The notes below the pieces were generated by a model that was given only the letters and a program-made list of their open reading frames with translations, did no database searches and was not told where the DNA came from. A stretch of 64,000 bases of DNA, taken from contig NZ_CP029192.1 of assembly GCF_008642315.1 (NCBI RefSeq), forward strand, positions 2,108,001 through 2,172,000, read 5' to 3'. Below are positions 53,160-61,278 of the stretch, piece after piece (within the stretch, counting starts at the first letter, position 1; every line of letters starts with the position of its first letter). The translations under genes and the position numbers were made by a program. The stretch is from Streptomyces venezuelae. Lineage in GTDB: Bacteria > Actinomycetota > Actinomycetes > Streptomycetales > Streptomycetaceae.

Positions 53160-54458
53160 GTGACCCCCGCACCGCCCACAGGCATACCGGTCGTCGCCGT
53201 CGTCGGGATCGGGGCCGATGGCTGGGGCGGCCTGCCCGGCGCGTCGCGTGCCGCCCTCGCGGGCGCCGACGTCGTCATCGGTGGGCCCCGCCAACTGGAG
53301 CTGCTGCCCGCCCCGGAGTGCCCCGGCGAGCGCGTGCCCTGGCCCTCCCCGCTCCGGCCCGCCGTGCCCGGTCTGCTCGCCGCCCACGCCGGGCGCCGCA
53401 TCGCCGTCCTCGCCAGCGGCGACCCCATGTTCTACGGCATAGGTCGTGCCCTCACCGAGGAGCTCGGCGCCGCCGCGCTGCACGTGCTCCCGCACCCGTC
53501 CTCCGTCTCCCTCGCCTGCGCGCGCCTCGGCTGGCCCGTCGAGGACACCGAGGTCGTCACGCTCGTCGGACGCCCGGCCGCGCGGCTCGCCGCCGCGCTG
53601 CACGACGGCCGGCGCGTCCTCGTGCTCAGCGCGAACGCACACACTCCCGCCGAGGTCGCCGCCCTGCTGCGCGAACGCGGCTTCGGCCCGAGCCGGCTGC
53701 GCGTCCTCGAACAGCTCGGCGCCGAGAGCGAGTCCTCGTACGAAGGGGTCGCCGACACCTGGTCGCACGCGCCCGGCGACGCGCTGAACGTCGTCGCGGT
53801 CGAGTGCCGCCGCTCCCCCGACGCGCCGCGGCTCGGCGTCGTACCCGGCCTGCCCGACGCCGCGTACGAAAGCGACGGGCAGCTCACCAAGCGGTACGTG
53901 CGGGCCGCCACGCTCGCCGCGCTCGCGCCCGCGCCCGGCGAACTGCTCTGGGACGTCGGCGGCGGCTCCGGCTCCATCGCCGTGGAGTGGCTGCGGGCGC
54001 ACCCGTCCTGCCGTGCCGTCACCATCGAGAAGAACCCCGTGCGCGCGGAGCGGATCACCCGTAACGCCGACCGGCTCGGCGTGCCGGGCCTGCGCGTCGT
54101 CACCGGCGCCGCGCCCGCCGCCCTCGCCGGGCTCCCCACGCCCGACGCCGTGTTCATCGGCGGCGGCCTCACCGCGCCCGGCCTCCTCGACGCCGGGTGG
54201 GAGGCGCTGCCGCCCGGCGGCCGGCTCGTCGCCAACACGGTCACGCTGGAGTCGGAGGCGCTGCTCACCGAGTGGTACCGGCGCCACGGCGGCGAGCTGG
54301 TGCGGCTCGCGGTCGCGCAGGCCGTCCCCGTGGGCGGCTTCACCGGCTGGCGACAGGCCATGCCGGTCACCCAGTGGTCCGTCACCAAGCCACTCGACGA
54401 GGCACTCACCACCGCCACCGCCACGGTCCCCGCCCAAGCACAGAACAGCAGGAGTTGA
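53160..54458 (+). CDS. cobL: Bifunctional precorrin-6Y C5,15-methyltransferase / decarboxylase (CobL)
   Basis: A 432-residue CbiE-CbiT fusion. Residues about 1-220 are a tetrapyrrole methyltransferase domain (VAVVGIGADGWGGL, ASGDPMFYGIGRAL, PHPSSVSLACARLGWP); residues about 240-410 are a SAM-binding CbiT domain (ELLWDVGGGSGSIAVEWLR, PDAVFIGGGLTAPGLLDAGW). It methylates C5 and C15 and decarboxylates the C12 acetate of the corrin ring. GTG at 53160 begins the gene. The next gene cobM follows 6 bases after its stop. Its promoter lies in the 150 bases shared with the iron-controlled esterase, but I see no riboswitch there. Confidence 0.93.
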   Translation: MTPAPPTGIPVVAVVGIGADGWGGLPGASRAALAGADVVIGGPRQLELLPAPECPGERVPWPSPLRPAVPGLLAAHAGRRIAVLASGDPMFYGIGRALTEELGAAALHVLPHPSSVSLACARLGWPVEDTEVVTLVGRPAARLAAALHDGRRVLVLSANAHTPAEVAALLRERGFGPSRLRVLEQLGAESESSYEGVADTWSHAPGDALNVVAVECRRSPDAPRLGVVPGLPDAAYESDGQLTKRYVRAATLAALAPAPGELLWDVGGGSGSIAVEWLRAHPSCRAVTIEKNPVRAERITRNADRLGVPGLRVVTGAAPAALAGLPTPDAVFIGGGLTAPGLLDAGWEALPPGGRLVANTVTLESEALLTEWYRRHGGELVRLAVAQAVPVGGFTGWRQAMPVTQWSVTKPLDEALTTATATVPAQAQNSRS

Positions 54459-54464
54459 CGAGAG

Positions 54465-55214
54465 ATGACCGTGTACTTCATCGGCGCGGGACCCGGCGCC
54501 GCCGACCTGATCACGGTGCGCGGCGCGCGGCGGATCGCCTCCTGCCAGGTCTGCCTGTACGCGGGCAGCCTCGTGCCGCGCGAGCTGCTCGCGGAGTGCC
54601 CGGACGGTGCGCAGCTCGTGGACACCGCGCAGCTCAACCTCGACGAGATCACCGCCGAACTGGTGCGCGCGCACGAGCAGGGGCTCGACGTGGCGCGGCT
54701 GCACTCGGGCGACCCGTCCGTGTTCAGCGCCGTCGCCGAGCAGATGCGGCGGCTCGACGCGGCCGGTGTGCCGTACGAAGTGGTGCCGGGCGTCCCCGCG
54801 TTCGCCGCGGCGGCGGCCGCGCTGAAGCGGGAGCTGACCGTGCCGACCGTCGGCCAGACCGTGATCCTCACGCGCATCGCCCAGCGCGCGACCGCCATGC
54901 CCGAGGGCGAGGACCTGGCCACGCTCGGCCGCAGCGGCGCGCTGCTCGTCCTCCACCTGGCCACCGGATACGTCGACCGCGTGGTGGAGGAACTCCTGCC
55001 GCACTACGGCGCCGACTGCCCCGCCGCCGTGGTCGCCCTCGCCAGCCGCCCCGACGAGGTGATCCTGCGCGGCACGCTGGAGTCCATCGCCGGGCAGGTG
55101 AAGGAGGCGGGCATCGTACGGACCGCCGTCATCATGGTGGGCCGGACGCTGGGGGCCTCGCAGTTCCGCGACAGTCACCTGTACTCGGCGGACCGGGACC
55201 GTCACACCTGCTGA
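54465..55214 (+). CDS. cobM: Precorrin-4 C11-methyltransferase
   Basis: A 249-residue tetrapyrrole methylase. Features are VYFIGAGPGAADLITVRGAR at the start, CLYAGSLVPRELL, ARLHSGDPSVFSAVAEQM and PGVPAFAAAAAALKRELTVP, all of the CobM/CbiF type. It adds the C11 methyl in corrin synthesis. It follows cobL in an operon and ends 33 bases from the convergent cbiD gene. Confidence 0.94.
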   Translation: MTVYFIGAGPGAADLITVRGARRIASCQVCLYAGSLVPRELLAECPDGAQLVDTAQLNLDEITAELVRAHEQGLDVARLHSGDPSVFSAVAEQMRRLDAAGVPYEVVPGVPAFAAAAAALKRELTVPTVGQTVILTRIAQRATAMPEGEDLATLGRSGALLVLHLATGYVDRVVEELLPHYGADCPAAVVALASRPDEVILRGTLESIAGQVKEAGIVRTAVIMVGRTLGASQFRDSHLYSADRDRHTC

Positions 55215-55242
55215 CGGCGCACTCCACCTGGAGCGGCACGGT

Positions 55243-55260
55243 CGCCCTCACTTGAGGGCG
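55243..55260. terminator. Hairpin at the cobM/cbiD convergent end
   Basis: CGCCCTC-ACTT-GAGGGCG is a perfect 7+7 inverted repeat with a 4-base loop that spans the cbiD stop codon (55248-55250). It is a likely shared terminator for both convergent genes. Confidence 0.55.
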
Positions 55261-56372
55261 CTGCGCCCCACCACGGTCCCCGCCCGGTCGATGCAGATGA
55301 CGTCGACCACGACCGGGGCGCCCCGCAGCACCCCGAGCGCCTCGTCGCGCGCCGTCTGTGCGACGAGGTCGCCGAGCGGCACCCCGGCCGCCGCGCACAA
55401 CTGGAGTGCGGCCAGGCCCGTGTTGGCGTCCGCGACCTGCGCGGCAAGATCCTCGGATGCGCCGCCCCGGCGGGCGAGGACGGCCAGGAAGCCCTTGTCG
55501 ACCTGGGAGCGGGCCGAGTGCAGGTCGAGGTGGCCCGCCGCGAGCTTGGAGAGTTTGGCGAAGCCGCCGCAGATGGTGAGACGGTCGACGGGGTGCCTGC
55601 GTACGTACTTGAGGACCGCGCCCGCGAAGTCCCCCATGTCGAGCAGCGCGTCCTCCGGCAGCCCGTACTCGGCGACGACCGTCTTCTCCGACGTCGCCCC
55701 CGTGCACCCGGCGACGTGCGTGCGCCCCGCCGCCCGCGCCACGTCCACGCCCCGACGGATCGAGTCGATCCACGCCGAGCAGGAGTAGGGCACGACGATG
55801 CCGGTCGTCCCGAGGATGGACAGGCCACCGAGGATGCCGAGGCGCGGGTTCCAGGTGGAGCGGGCGATCTCCTCGCCGTGGTCGACGGAGAGGGTGATCT
55901 CCACGTCGGGCGTGGTCCCCGCGCGGGCGGCGACCTCCGTCACATGGTCGCGCATCATCTGCCTCGGTACGGGGTTGACCGCCGGTTCGCCGACGTCCAG
56001 GGGCAGCCCGGGCCGGGTGACGGTGCCGACGCCGGGGCCCGCCTTGAAGACGACGCCCGCGCCCGCGTGCAGCCGCCGCACCGTGGACCGGACGAGGGCG
56101 CCGTGGGTGACGTCCGGGTCGTCGCCCGCGTCCTTCACGATCCCGGCCATGGCGTGGGAGGTGCCGAGTTCCTCGGCGGCGAGGGCGAAGGCGGGGGTCT
56201 GCCCCTTGGGCAGGGTGATGGTCACCGGGTCGGGGAAGTCGCCGGTGAGCAGCGCCGTGTACGCGGCCGTCGTGGCGGCCGTCGCACAGGCGCCGGTCGT
56301 CCAGCCGGGCCGCAGACCGGTGTGCTTGAGTTGGGCGCTGCGCCCGCCCGTGGCCTTTGCTGCCTCACTCAT
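55248..56372 (-). CDS. cbiD: Cobalt-precorrin-5B C1-methyltransferase
   Basis: A 374-residue CbiD protein. The family start LRPGWTTGACATAATTAAYTALLTGDFPDPVTI, the KDAGDDPDVTHGALV motif near 82 and FAKLSKLAAGHLDLHSARS near 280 are clear. It methylates C1 and triggers loss of the C2 unit at ring contraction; it belongs to the anaerobic-type enzyme set. Here it stands in for CobF, which is not seen, alongside the aerobic-type cobG and cobN. It diverges from cobK with only 17 bases between start codons. Confidence 0.95.
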   Translation of the reverse strand: MSEAAKATGGRSAQLKHTGLRPGWTTGACATAATTAAYTALLTGDFPDPVTITLPKGQTPAFALAAEELGTSHAMAGIVKDAGDDPDVTHGALVRSTVRRLHAGAGVVFKAGPGVGTVTRPGLPLDVGEPAVNPVPRQMMRDHVTEVAARAGTTPDVEITLSVDHGEEIARSTWNPRLGILGGLSILGTTGIVVPYSCSAWIDSIRRGVDVARAAGRTHVAGCTGATSEKTVVAEYGLPEDALLDMGDFAGAVLKYVRRHPVDRLTICGGFAKLSKLAAGHLDLHSARSQVDKGFLAVLARRGGASEDLAAQVADANTGLAALQLCAAAGVPLGDLVAQTARDEALGVLRGAPVVVDVICIDRAGTVVGRSALK

Positions 56373-56389
56373 GAAGGAACCCGAACTCC

Positions 56390-57172
56390 GTGCACGTACT
56401 GATTCTGGGGGGAACGACCGAGGGCCGCCGTCTGGCGGAGCTCCTCGCGGACGAGGCGGGGGTGCGGGTGACCAGTTCCCTGGCGGGTCGGGTCGCGGCG
56501 CCCCGGCTGCCGCCGGGCGAGGTGCGCGTCGGGGGTTTCGGCGGGGCGGAAGGCCTTGCGGCGTGGCTGCGGCAGCACCACGTGGACGCGCTCATCGACG
56601 CCACCCATCCTTTCGCCGGGACGATCTCGTTCAACGCGGCGACGGCCGCCGCCGGTGCCCATGTTCCCCTGCTCGCCCTGCGGCGGCCCGGCTGGGTCGC
56701 GTCGGAGGGGGACGACTGGCACGAGGTCGGTTCCCTGGAGGAGGCGGCGCGGGTTCTCCCCGCCCTTGGCGAGCGGGTGTTCCTCACCACGGGGCGGATG
56801 GGGCTCGCCGCCTTCGCGGGACCTGAGCTGGACGCTCACTGGTTCCTCGTACGTTCCGTCGACGCGCCCGAGCCGCCGTTCCCCGCGCGCGTGGAGGTGC
56901 TCCTCGACCGGGGGCCGTTCACGCTCGCCGGCGAGCGCGAGATCTTGCGCGCGCATCGGGTCGACGTGGTGGTGACGAAGGACAGTGGGGGCGTGGCGAC
57001 GGCCCCGAAGCTCACCGCTGCGCGCGAGGCGGGGATCCCTGTGGTGCTCGTCCGGCGCCCCGCCGGGCCGGAGGGGGTCACGTGCGTCGCCACGCCGGGG
57101 GAAGCGGTTGCCTGGGTACGTGGGCGGCTGACGGCGCGTCGTGGCTTGTCGCGCAGTTCCCCGCGCCCCTGA
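56390..57172 (+). CDS. cobK: Precorrin-6A reductase (CobK/CbiJ)
   Basis: A 260-residue reductase with MHVLILGGTTEGRRLAELLAD at the start, DALIDATHPFAGTISFNAATA near 64, LRRPGW near 98 and VVTKDSGGVATAPKLTAAREAGIPVVLVRRP near 190. It reduces the macrocycle of precorrin-6A with NADPH. The last 11 codons (RRGLSRSSPRP) and the stop come from the first unit of a tandem repeat array beginning at 57137, so the native C-terminus has been replaced or extended by repeat DNA. GTG at 56390 is the start; the promoter must overlap cbiD. Confidence 0.93.
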   Translation: MHVLILGGTTEGRRLAELLADEAGVRVTSSLAGRVAAPRLPPGEVRVGGFGGAEGLAAWLRQHHVDALIDATHPFAGTISFNAATAAAGAHVPLLALRRPGWVASEGDDWHEVGSLEEAARVLPALGERVFLTTGRMGLAAFAGPELDAHWFLVRSVDAPEPPFPARVEVLLDRGPFTLAGEREILRAHRVDVVVTKDSGGVATAPKLTAAREAGIPVVLVRRPAGPEGVTCVATPGEAVAWVRGRLTARRGLSRSSPRP

Positions 57173-57492
57173 AAGCACGGGTGCGCGGTCCGGTGCGGGT
57201 GCGTCGTGGTTGCTCGCGCCCCTGAAAGGCACCCGTGCGTGGTCAGGTGCGGGCGCTTCGTGGCCCGTCGCGCAGTTCCCCGCGCCCCTGAAAAACGCCC
57301 GTACGCGGCCAGGTGCGGGGGCATCGTGGCCCGTCGCGCAGTTCCCCGCGCCCCTGAAAAACGCCCGTGCATGGTCGGGTGCGGGCGCTTCGTGGCCGGT
57401 CGCGCTGTTTGTCGCACCCCTGGAAGCCGGGGCGCGGGCTTTTAGGGGCTCGGGGAACTGCGCGAGCAACCGCGACGCATCCGCAGACGGCA
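57137..57492. repeat. 66-base tandem repeat array with an inverted end copy
   Basis: Units begin near 57137, 57202, 57256, 57322 and 57388. Three spacings are 65-66 bases and one is 54 because a unit lacks about 12 bases. Each has a core like CGTGGCCCGTCGCGCAGTTC followed by CCCGCGCCCCTGAAA. An inverted, diverged copy lies at about 57435-57475 (AGGGGCTCGGGGAACTGCGC), near the 3' end of the opposing cobIJ gene. The 330-base intergenic region holds nothing else. Related single copies are common at gene ends in Streptomyces chromosomes. Confidence 0.85.
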
Positions 57493-57502
57493 CGCACGAG
57501 GG

Positions 57503-59086
57503 CTACCCCTCGGGATACCGTCGCGGTGTCCAGACGATCTGGTCCCGGCCCCCGCGGCGCCTGACCCACTGGGTCTGGGAGGAGCCGACGATCAGGAGCG
57601 TCCGCATGTCGACCTCCGCGGGGTCGAGGTCCCCGAGGCGTACGATCCGCACGCTCTCCTCGGGACCTCCGACGTCCCGGCCGAGGACGACCGGTGTATC
57701 CGGCGTCCGGTGCGCGAGGAGGAGTTCCCGCGCCTTGCCCACCTGCCAGGTGCGACTCCGCGAGCCGGGGTTGTAGAGCGCGAGGACCAGGTCCGCCGCG
57801 GCCGCCGCGGCCAGGCGCTCCGCGATGACCTCCCACGGCTTGAGACGGTCCGAGAGGGAGAGGGTCACGTAGTCGTGGCCGAGCGGCGCGCCCGCGCGGG
57901 CGGCCGCGGCGTTGGCGGCGGTGACTCCGGGGAGCACGCGGACCGGTACGTCGGCGAACTGGTCCTGCGAGGCGACCTCCAGGACGGCCGTGGCCATCGC
58001 GAAGACGCCGGGGTCGCCGCCCGACACGACGGCGACGCGCCGCCCGCGCCGCGCGAGCTCCAGGGCGAACTCGGCGCGTTCGGACTCCACGCGGTTGTCG
58101 GAGCCGTGCCGCCGCTGTCCGGGGCGGTGCGGCACGCGGTCGACGTACGTGGTGTAGCCGACGAGGTCGTCGGCGGCGGCGAGCGCGCCGCGCGTCTCGG
58201 GCGTCAGCCAGAGCGGTCCGGCGGGACCCGTACCGACGACGACGACCTCGCCGCGCTCCGGATCGGCCGAAGGCTCGGGCGCGGGGCCTCCGGTGAGCGG
58301 CGCGACCCGGCTCGGCAGCACCGCCACGGAGAAGTACGGCACCGATTCCGGGTCGACCTCCGCGAGGCTGCCGGTGCGCTCGCCCTTCATGGTGGCCCGC
58401 TCGACGTACCGCGCCTCGTCGAGGCGGCCGGCGCGCTCCAGGGCACCGCGCACCTTCCCGAAGGTCCGGCCGAGCTTCATGACGACCGCCGAGTCCGTCG
58501 ACGCGAGGCGCGCCGCGAGCTCCTCCTCGGGGAGCGTGCCGGGCAGGATCGTCAGCACCTCCTCGGCCTCCACGAGCGGCTCGCCGAGCCGGGCGGCCGC
58601 GGCGCTCACCGAGGTGACGCCGGGGATCACCTCGGTGGGGTAGCGGTGCGCGAGGCGCTTGTGCATGTGCTGGTAGGAGCCATAGAAGAGCGGGTCGCCC
58701 TCGGCGAGGACGGCGACGGTGCGGCCCGCGTCGAGGTGGGCGGCGAGGCGGGCGGCGGCTTCTTCGTAGAAGTCGTCGAGGGCGCCGCGGTAGCCGCCGG
58801 GGTGGTCGGTGCTCTCCGTGGTGACGGGGTAGACCAGCGCTTCCTCGATGTGGTCGGCGCGCAGGTGCTCGGCCGCGATCGAGCGGGCGATGGAGCGGCC
58901 GTGCCGTGCGGAGTGGTACGCGATCACGTCGGCGGACGCGATCACCTCGACGGCGCGCACGGTCATCAGGGAGGGGTCGCCGGGGCCGAGCCCGACGCCG
59001 TAGAGCTGCCCCTGCGGGGTCTGTCCGGTGGGGGAGGTCTGTCCGGTGGGCATGGGCTGTTCGGTGGGCATGGGCACGCCGCTCAT
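57503..59086 (-). CDS. cobIJ: Fused precorrin-2 C20- and precorrin-3B C17-methyltransferase (CobI-CobJ)
   Basis: A 527-residue fusion of two tetrapyrrole methylases. Residues about 25-255 are CobI ([54 protein letters not shown]), and about 280-520 are CobJ ([56 protein letters not shown]). It methylates C20 and then C17 with ring contraction. A short Pro/Thr/Gln-rich leader of PMPTEQ and TSPTGQ repeats precedes the first domain. It overlaps cobH by ATGA in the minus-strand cobG-cobH-cobIJ operon. Confidence 0.95.
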   Translation of the reverse strand: MSGVPMPTEQPMPTGQTSPTGQTPQGQLYGVGLGPGDPSLMTVRAVEVIASADVIAYHSARHGRSIARSIAAEHLRADHIEEALVYPVTTESTDHPGGYRGALDDFYEEAAARLAAHLDAGRTVAVLAEGDPLFYGSYQHMHKRLAHRYPTEVIPGVTSVSAAAARLGEPLVEAEEVLTILPGTLPEEELAARLASTDSAVVMKLGRTFGKVRGALERAGRLDEARYVERATMKGERTGSLAEVDPESVPYFSVAVLPSRVAPLTGGPAPEPSADPERGEVVVVGTGPAGPLWLTPETRGALAAADDLVGYTTYVDRVPHRPGQRRHGSDNRVESERAEFALELARRGRRVAVVSGGDPGVFAMATAVLEVASQDQFADVPVRVLPGVTAANAAAARAGAPLGHDYVTLSLSDRLKPWEVIAERLAAAAAADLVLALYNPGSRSRTWQVGKARELLLAHRTPDTPVVLGRDVGGPEESVRIVRLGDLDPAEVDMRTLLIVGSSQTQWVRRRGGRDQIVWTPRRYPEG

Positions 59087-59724
59087 TCCGCTTCGCTCGC
59101 AATCGCGTTGATCGCCGCCGCGGCCATCGCGCTGCCGCCGCGACGTCCCCGTACGACCAGGTACTCCACGCCGGAGGTGTGCGCGGCGAGGGCGTCCTTG
59201 GACTCGGCCGCGCCGACGAAGCCGACGGGGATGCCGAGGATCGCGGCCGGGCGGGGCGCGCCCTCCTCGATCATCTCCAGGAGGCGGAAGAGGGCGGTGG
59301 GCGCGTTGCCGATGGCGACGACGGAGCCTTCGAGGCGGTCGCGCCAGAGTTCGAGGGCGGCGGCGCTGCGGGTGGTGCCCATGCGCTGCGCGAGGTCCGG
59401 CACGGACGGGTCGGCGAGCGTGCAGATCACGTCGTTGTCGGCGGGCAGCCGCTTGCGGGTGACGCCGCTCGCGACCATGTTCGCGTCGCAGAGGATCGGC
59501 GCGCCGTCGCGCAGCGCCTTGCGGGCGTCGGCGATCACGCGCGGGCTGTACGAGAGGTCGCGCACGAGGTCGACCATCCCGCAGGCGTGGATCATCCGGA
59601 CCGCGACCTGGCTGACGTCGGCGGGCAGGCCGTTGAGGTCCGCCTCCGCGCGGATGGTGGCAAAGGACTCGCGGTAGATCGCCGCGCCGTCCTTCTCGTA
59701 GTCGAACACTGTGCTCTCGCTCAT
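59083..59724 (-). CDS. cobH: Precorrin-8X methylmutase
   Basis: A 213-residue CobH/CbiC protein. [24 protein letters not shown] leads the sequence; [15 protein letters not shown] carries the substrate-binding His (near 45), and [17 protein letters not shown] and [17 protein letters not shown] are conserved. It moves the C11 methyl to C12 to make hydrogenobyrinic acid. ATG at 59724 overlaps the cobG stop (ATGA). An upstream in-frame extension shown by the open frame is not conserved. Confidence 0.95.
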   Translation of the reverse strand: MSESTVFDYEKDGAAIYRESFATIRAEADLNGLPADVSQVAVRMIHACGMVDLVRDLSYSPRVIADARKALRDGAPILCDANMVASGVTRKRLPADNDVICTLADPSVPDLAQRMGTTRSAAALELWRDRLEGSVVAIGNAPTALFRLLEMIEEGAPRPAAILGIPVGFVGAAESKDALAAHTSGVEYLVVRGRRGGSAMAAAAINAIASEAE

Positions 59725-61007
59725 CTCGTGGCCGTTGGTTTCGTGGTGGTACGTGCCGTGGTGACCGTCTCGGTCAGGGTGCCGCCGCCGTTGACGGGGA
59801 CGGTGGTGCCTCCGGCGTGCAGCGTCACTTCGTAGCCGCCGTCCCCGGTGGCGAGGACGTCGACCCAGTCGCCGTGCGGGTGCCCGCACCGGCGTTCGCA
59901 GCCGGACCAGTGGACGGGCAGGGGCCCGTGGCCCGGCACCGCGTCCGCGCGGACGTCGGCGAGGGACTTGGCGCATCCGGGGCGGCCGGTGCAGGCGCCG
60001 ACGCCGAGCCAGGGCGAGTCGGGAGCGGTGAGGAGCCCGACGCCGTCCAGCACGGCCAGCCGCTCCCGCGCCGCCGCGTCGTCCCCGAAGCCGGGGATCA
60101 CGAACCCGCGCCACGGGGTGACGCGCAGCTCGTCCGCGGGAAGCGGCAGCAGGGCCCGCCATTGAGCGACGGTGACGCGCCCGAGCGGGGCGTGCACGGA
60201 GACGGCACGCCCGATGACACCGGGCGGCGGCGGGCCCCCCGGACTCACAGCCCCCGGCCCGACCCCCACCGCCTCGACCCCCGCCCCCTCCAGCGCCTCG
60301 GCCAGGTCTACGGGCTGGTCGGCGGGCAGTTCCCGCACCCGCCAAGCTCCGTTGCCCGCCGCGTGCGCCGCAGCGAGGAATGCCTTCGCCGCTGCGAGCG
60401 CGGCGCGCGGGGCGTCGCTCCCGGCGACCCGGTACGTCAGGTCCCCCACCCCGACCACCGCCGTCCCGCCCGATTCTGCGATCAAGGTCACATCGCCGCC
60501 GAGCCCGGCCACGTCTCCCCGGCCGTCGTCGAGGACGAACAGGAAGCGGCCGGAAAGTCGGGGCGTCCAGTCCTCGGCGCAGAGGAGTCCGTCCAGCTCA
60601 CGGGCCCACAACTGGACGTCGGCGTGGCCGGTTCCGTCCGTTCCCGCGAGGGGGGACGCCACCACGTTCCGGACGCGTTCGTGCCGTTCGGAGGGGAGCA
60701 GGCCCGCGTCCGCGAGCAGCGCGGAAAGTTCGGCGCCGCACGCGTCGCCGAGGCCGCGCAGCTCGATGTTGCCGCGTGAGGTGATGCTGAGGTCGCCGTC
60801 CGCCAGGCGTTCCGCGGCGAGGGCCAGCACCGTTGCCTGACGGCCCGTCAAGAGCCCGCCGGGCAGGCGGAGTCGGGCGAGGAGGCCGTCGTCGGCGCGG
60901 TGCAGGCGGAGGGCTCCGGGGCAGGCGTCACCCCGGTCGCGTATGAGGGATTCGCCCTGTTTTGGGGAGGATGCTGAGGTGGGCGGCATGGCGGCGAGCA
61001 TACCCAC
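59721..61007 (-). CDS. cobG: Precorrin-3B synthase (CobG)
   Basis: A protein of up to 428 residues from the sulfite/nitrite-reductase-like family. Ferredoxin-like repeats ([16 protein letters not shown] near 70) precede the 4Fe-4S/siroheme cysteines in [19 protein letters not shown] (C-x5-C) and [13 protein letters not shown] (C-x3-C) near 340-380. CobG hydroxylates precorrin-3A using O2 before ring contraction, marking an aerobic route. The start is uncertain: GTG 61007, ATG 61001 and ATG 60989 are all in frame and none has a strong ribosome site. It diverges from cobN. Confidence 0.93.
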   Translation of the reverse strand: MGMLAAMPPTSASSPKQGESLIRDRGDACPGALRLHRADDGLLARLRLPGGLLTGRQATVLALAAERLADGDLSITSRGNIELRGLGDACGAELSALLADAGLLPSERHERVRNVVASPLAGTDGTGHADVQLWARELDGLLCAEDWTPRLSGRFLFVLDDGRGDVAGLGGDVTLIAESGGTAVVGVGDLTYRVAGSDAPRAALAAAKAFLAAAHAAGNGAWRVRELPADQPVDLAEALEGAGVEAVGVGPGAVSPGGPPPPGVIGRAVSVHAPLGRVTVAQWRALLPLPADELRVTPWRGFVIPGFGDDAAARERLAVLDGVGLLTAPDSPWLGVGACTGRPGCAKSLADVRADAVPGHGPLPVHWSGCERRCGHPHGDWVDVLATGDGGYEVTLHAGGTTVPVNGGGTLTETVTTARTTTKPTATR

Positions 61008-61084
61008 GCGGATCGGGCCGGTCGCCTCCCGAGCCGGATGGTCCCGGCAGGTGGCCGCACCGCGCGGGGCGGGCAGGACTTACT

Positions 61085-61268
61085 ATGCAGGCGGCGGGCT
61101 ATCGAGTCCGTCGACGCCAGCGACGGCGTGGGTCCACCAGGACCCGAGGGAGGAAGCCCGGTGCGAATCCGGCGCGGTCCCGCCACTGTGAGCCCCACCC
61201 ACGTGGGGTGAGCCAGGAACTCCTGCCGTCCATACGACCACCCGGGGCGCGGACACCCCGAGGAAGGC
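61085..61268 (+). ncRNA. Cobalamin riboswitch
   Basis: The leader contains the conserved core GAGGAAGCCCGGTGCGAATC (about 61148-61167), then CCGCCACTGTGAG, and the B12 box GAGCCAGGAACTCCTGCC (about 61209-61226). A GGGCGCGGACACCCCGAGG stem follows close to the cobN ATG at 61279 and could sequester the ribosome site. It should shut off cobN when adenosylcobalamin is abundant. Boundaries are approximate. Confidence 0.93.
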
Positions 61269-61278
61269 CTGCGCCCGC

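Noticed and set aside
57137..57492. CRISPR array
   Set aside because: Repeats are contiguous 66-base tandem units without spacers, one unit is deleted, one copy is inverted, and no cas genes exist nearby.
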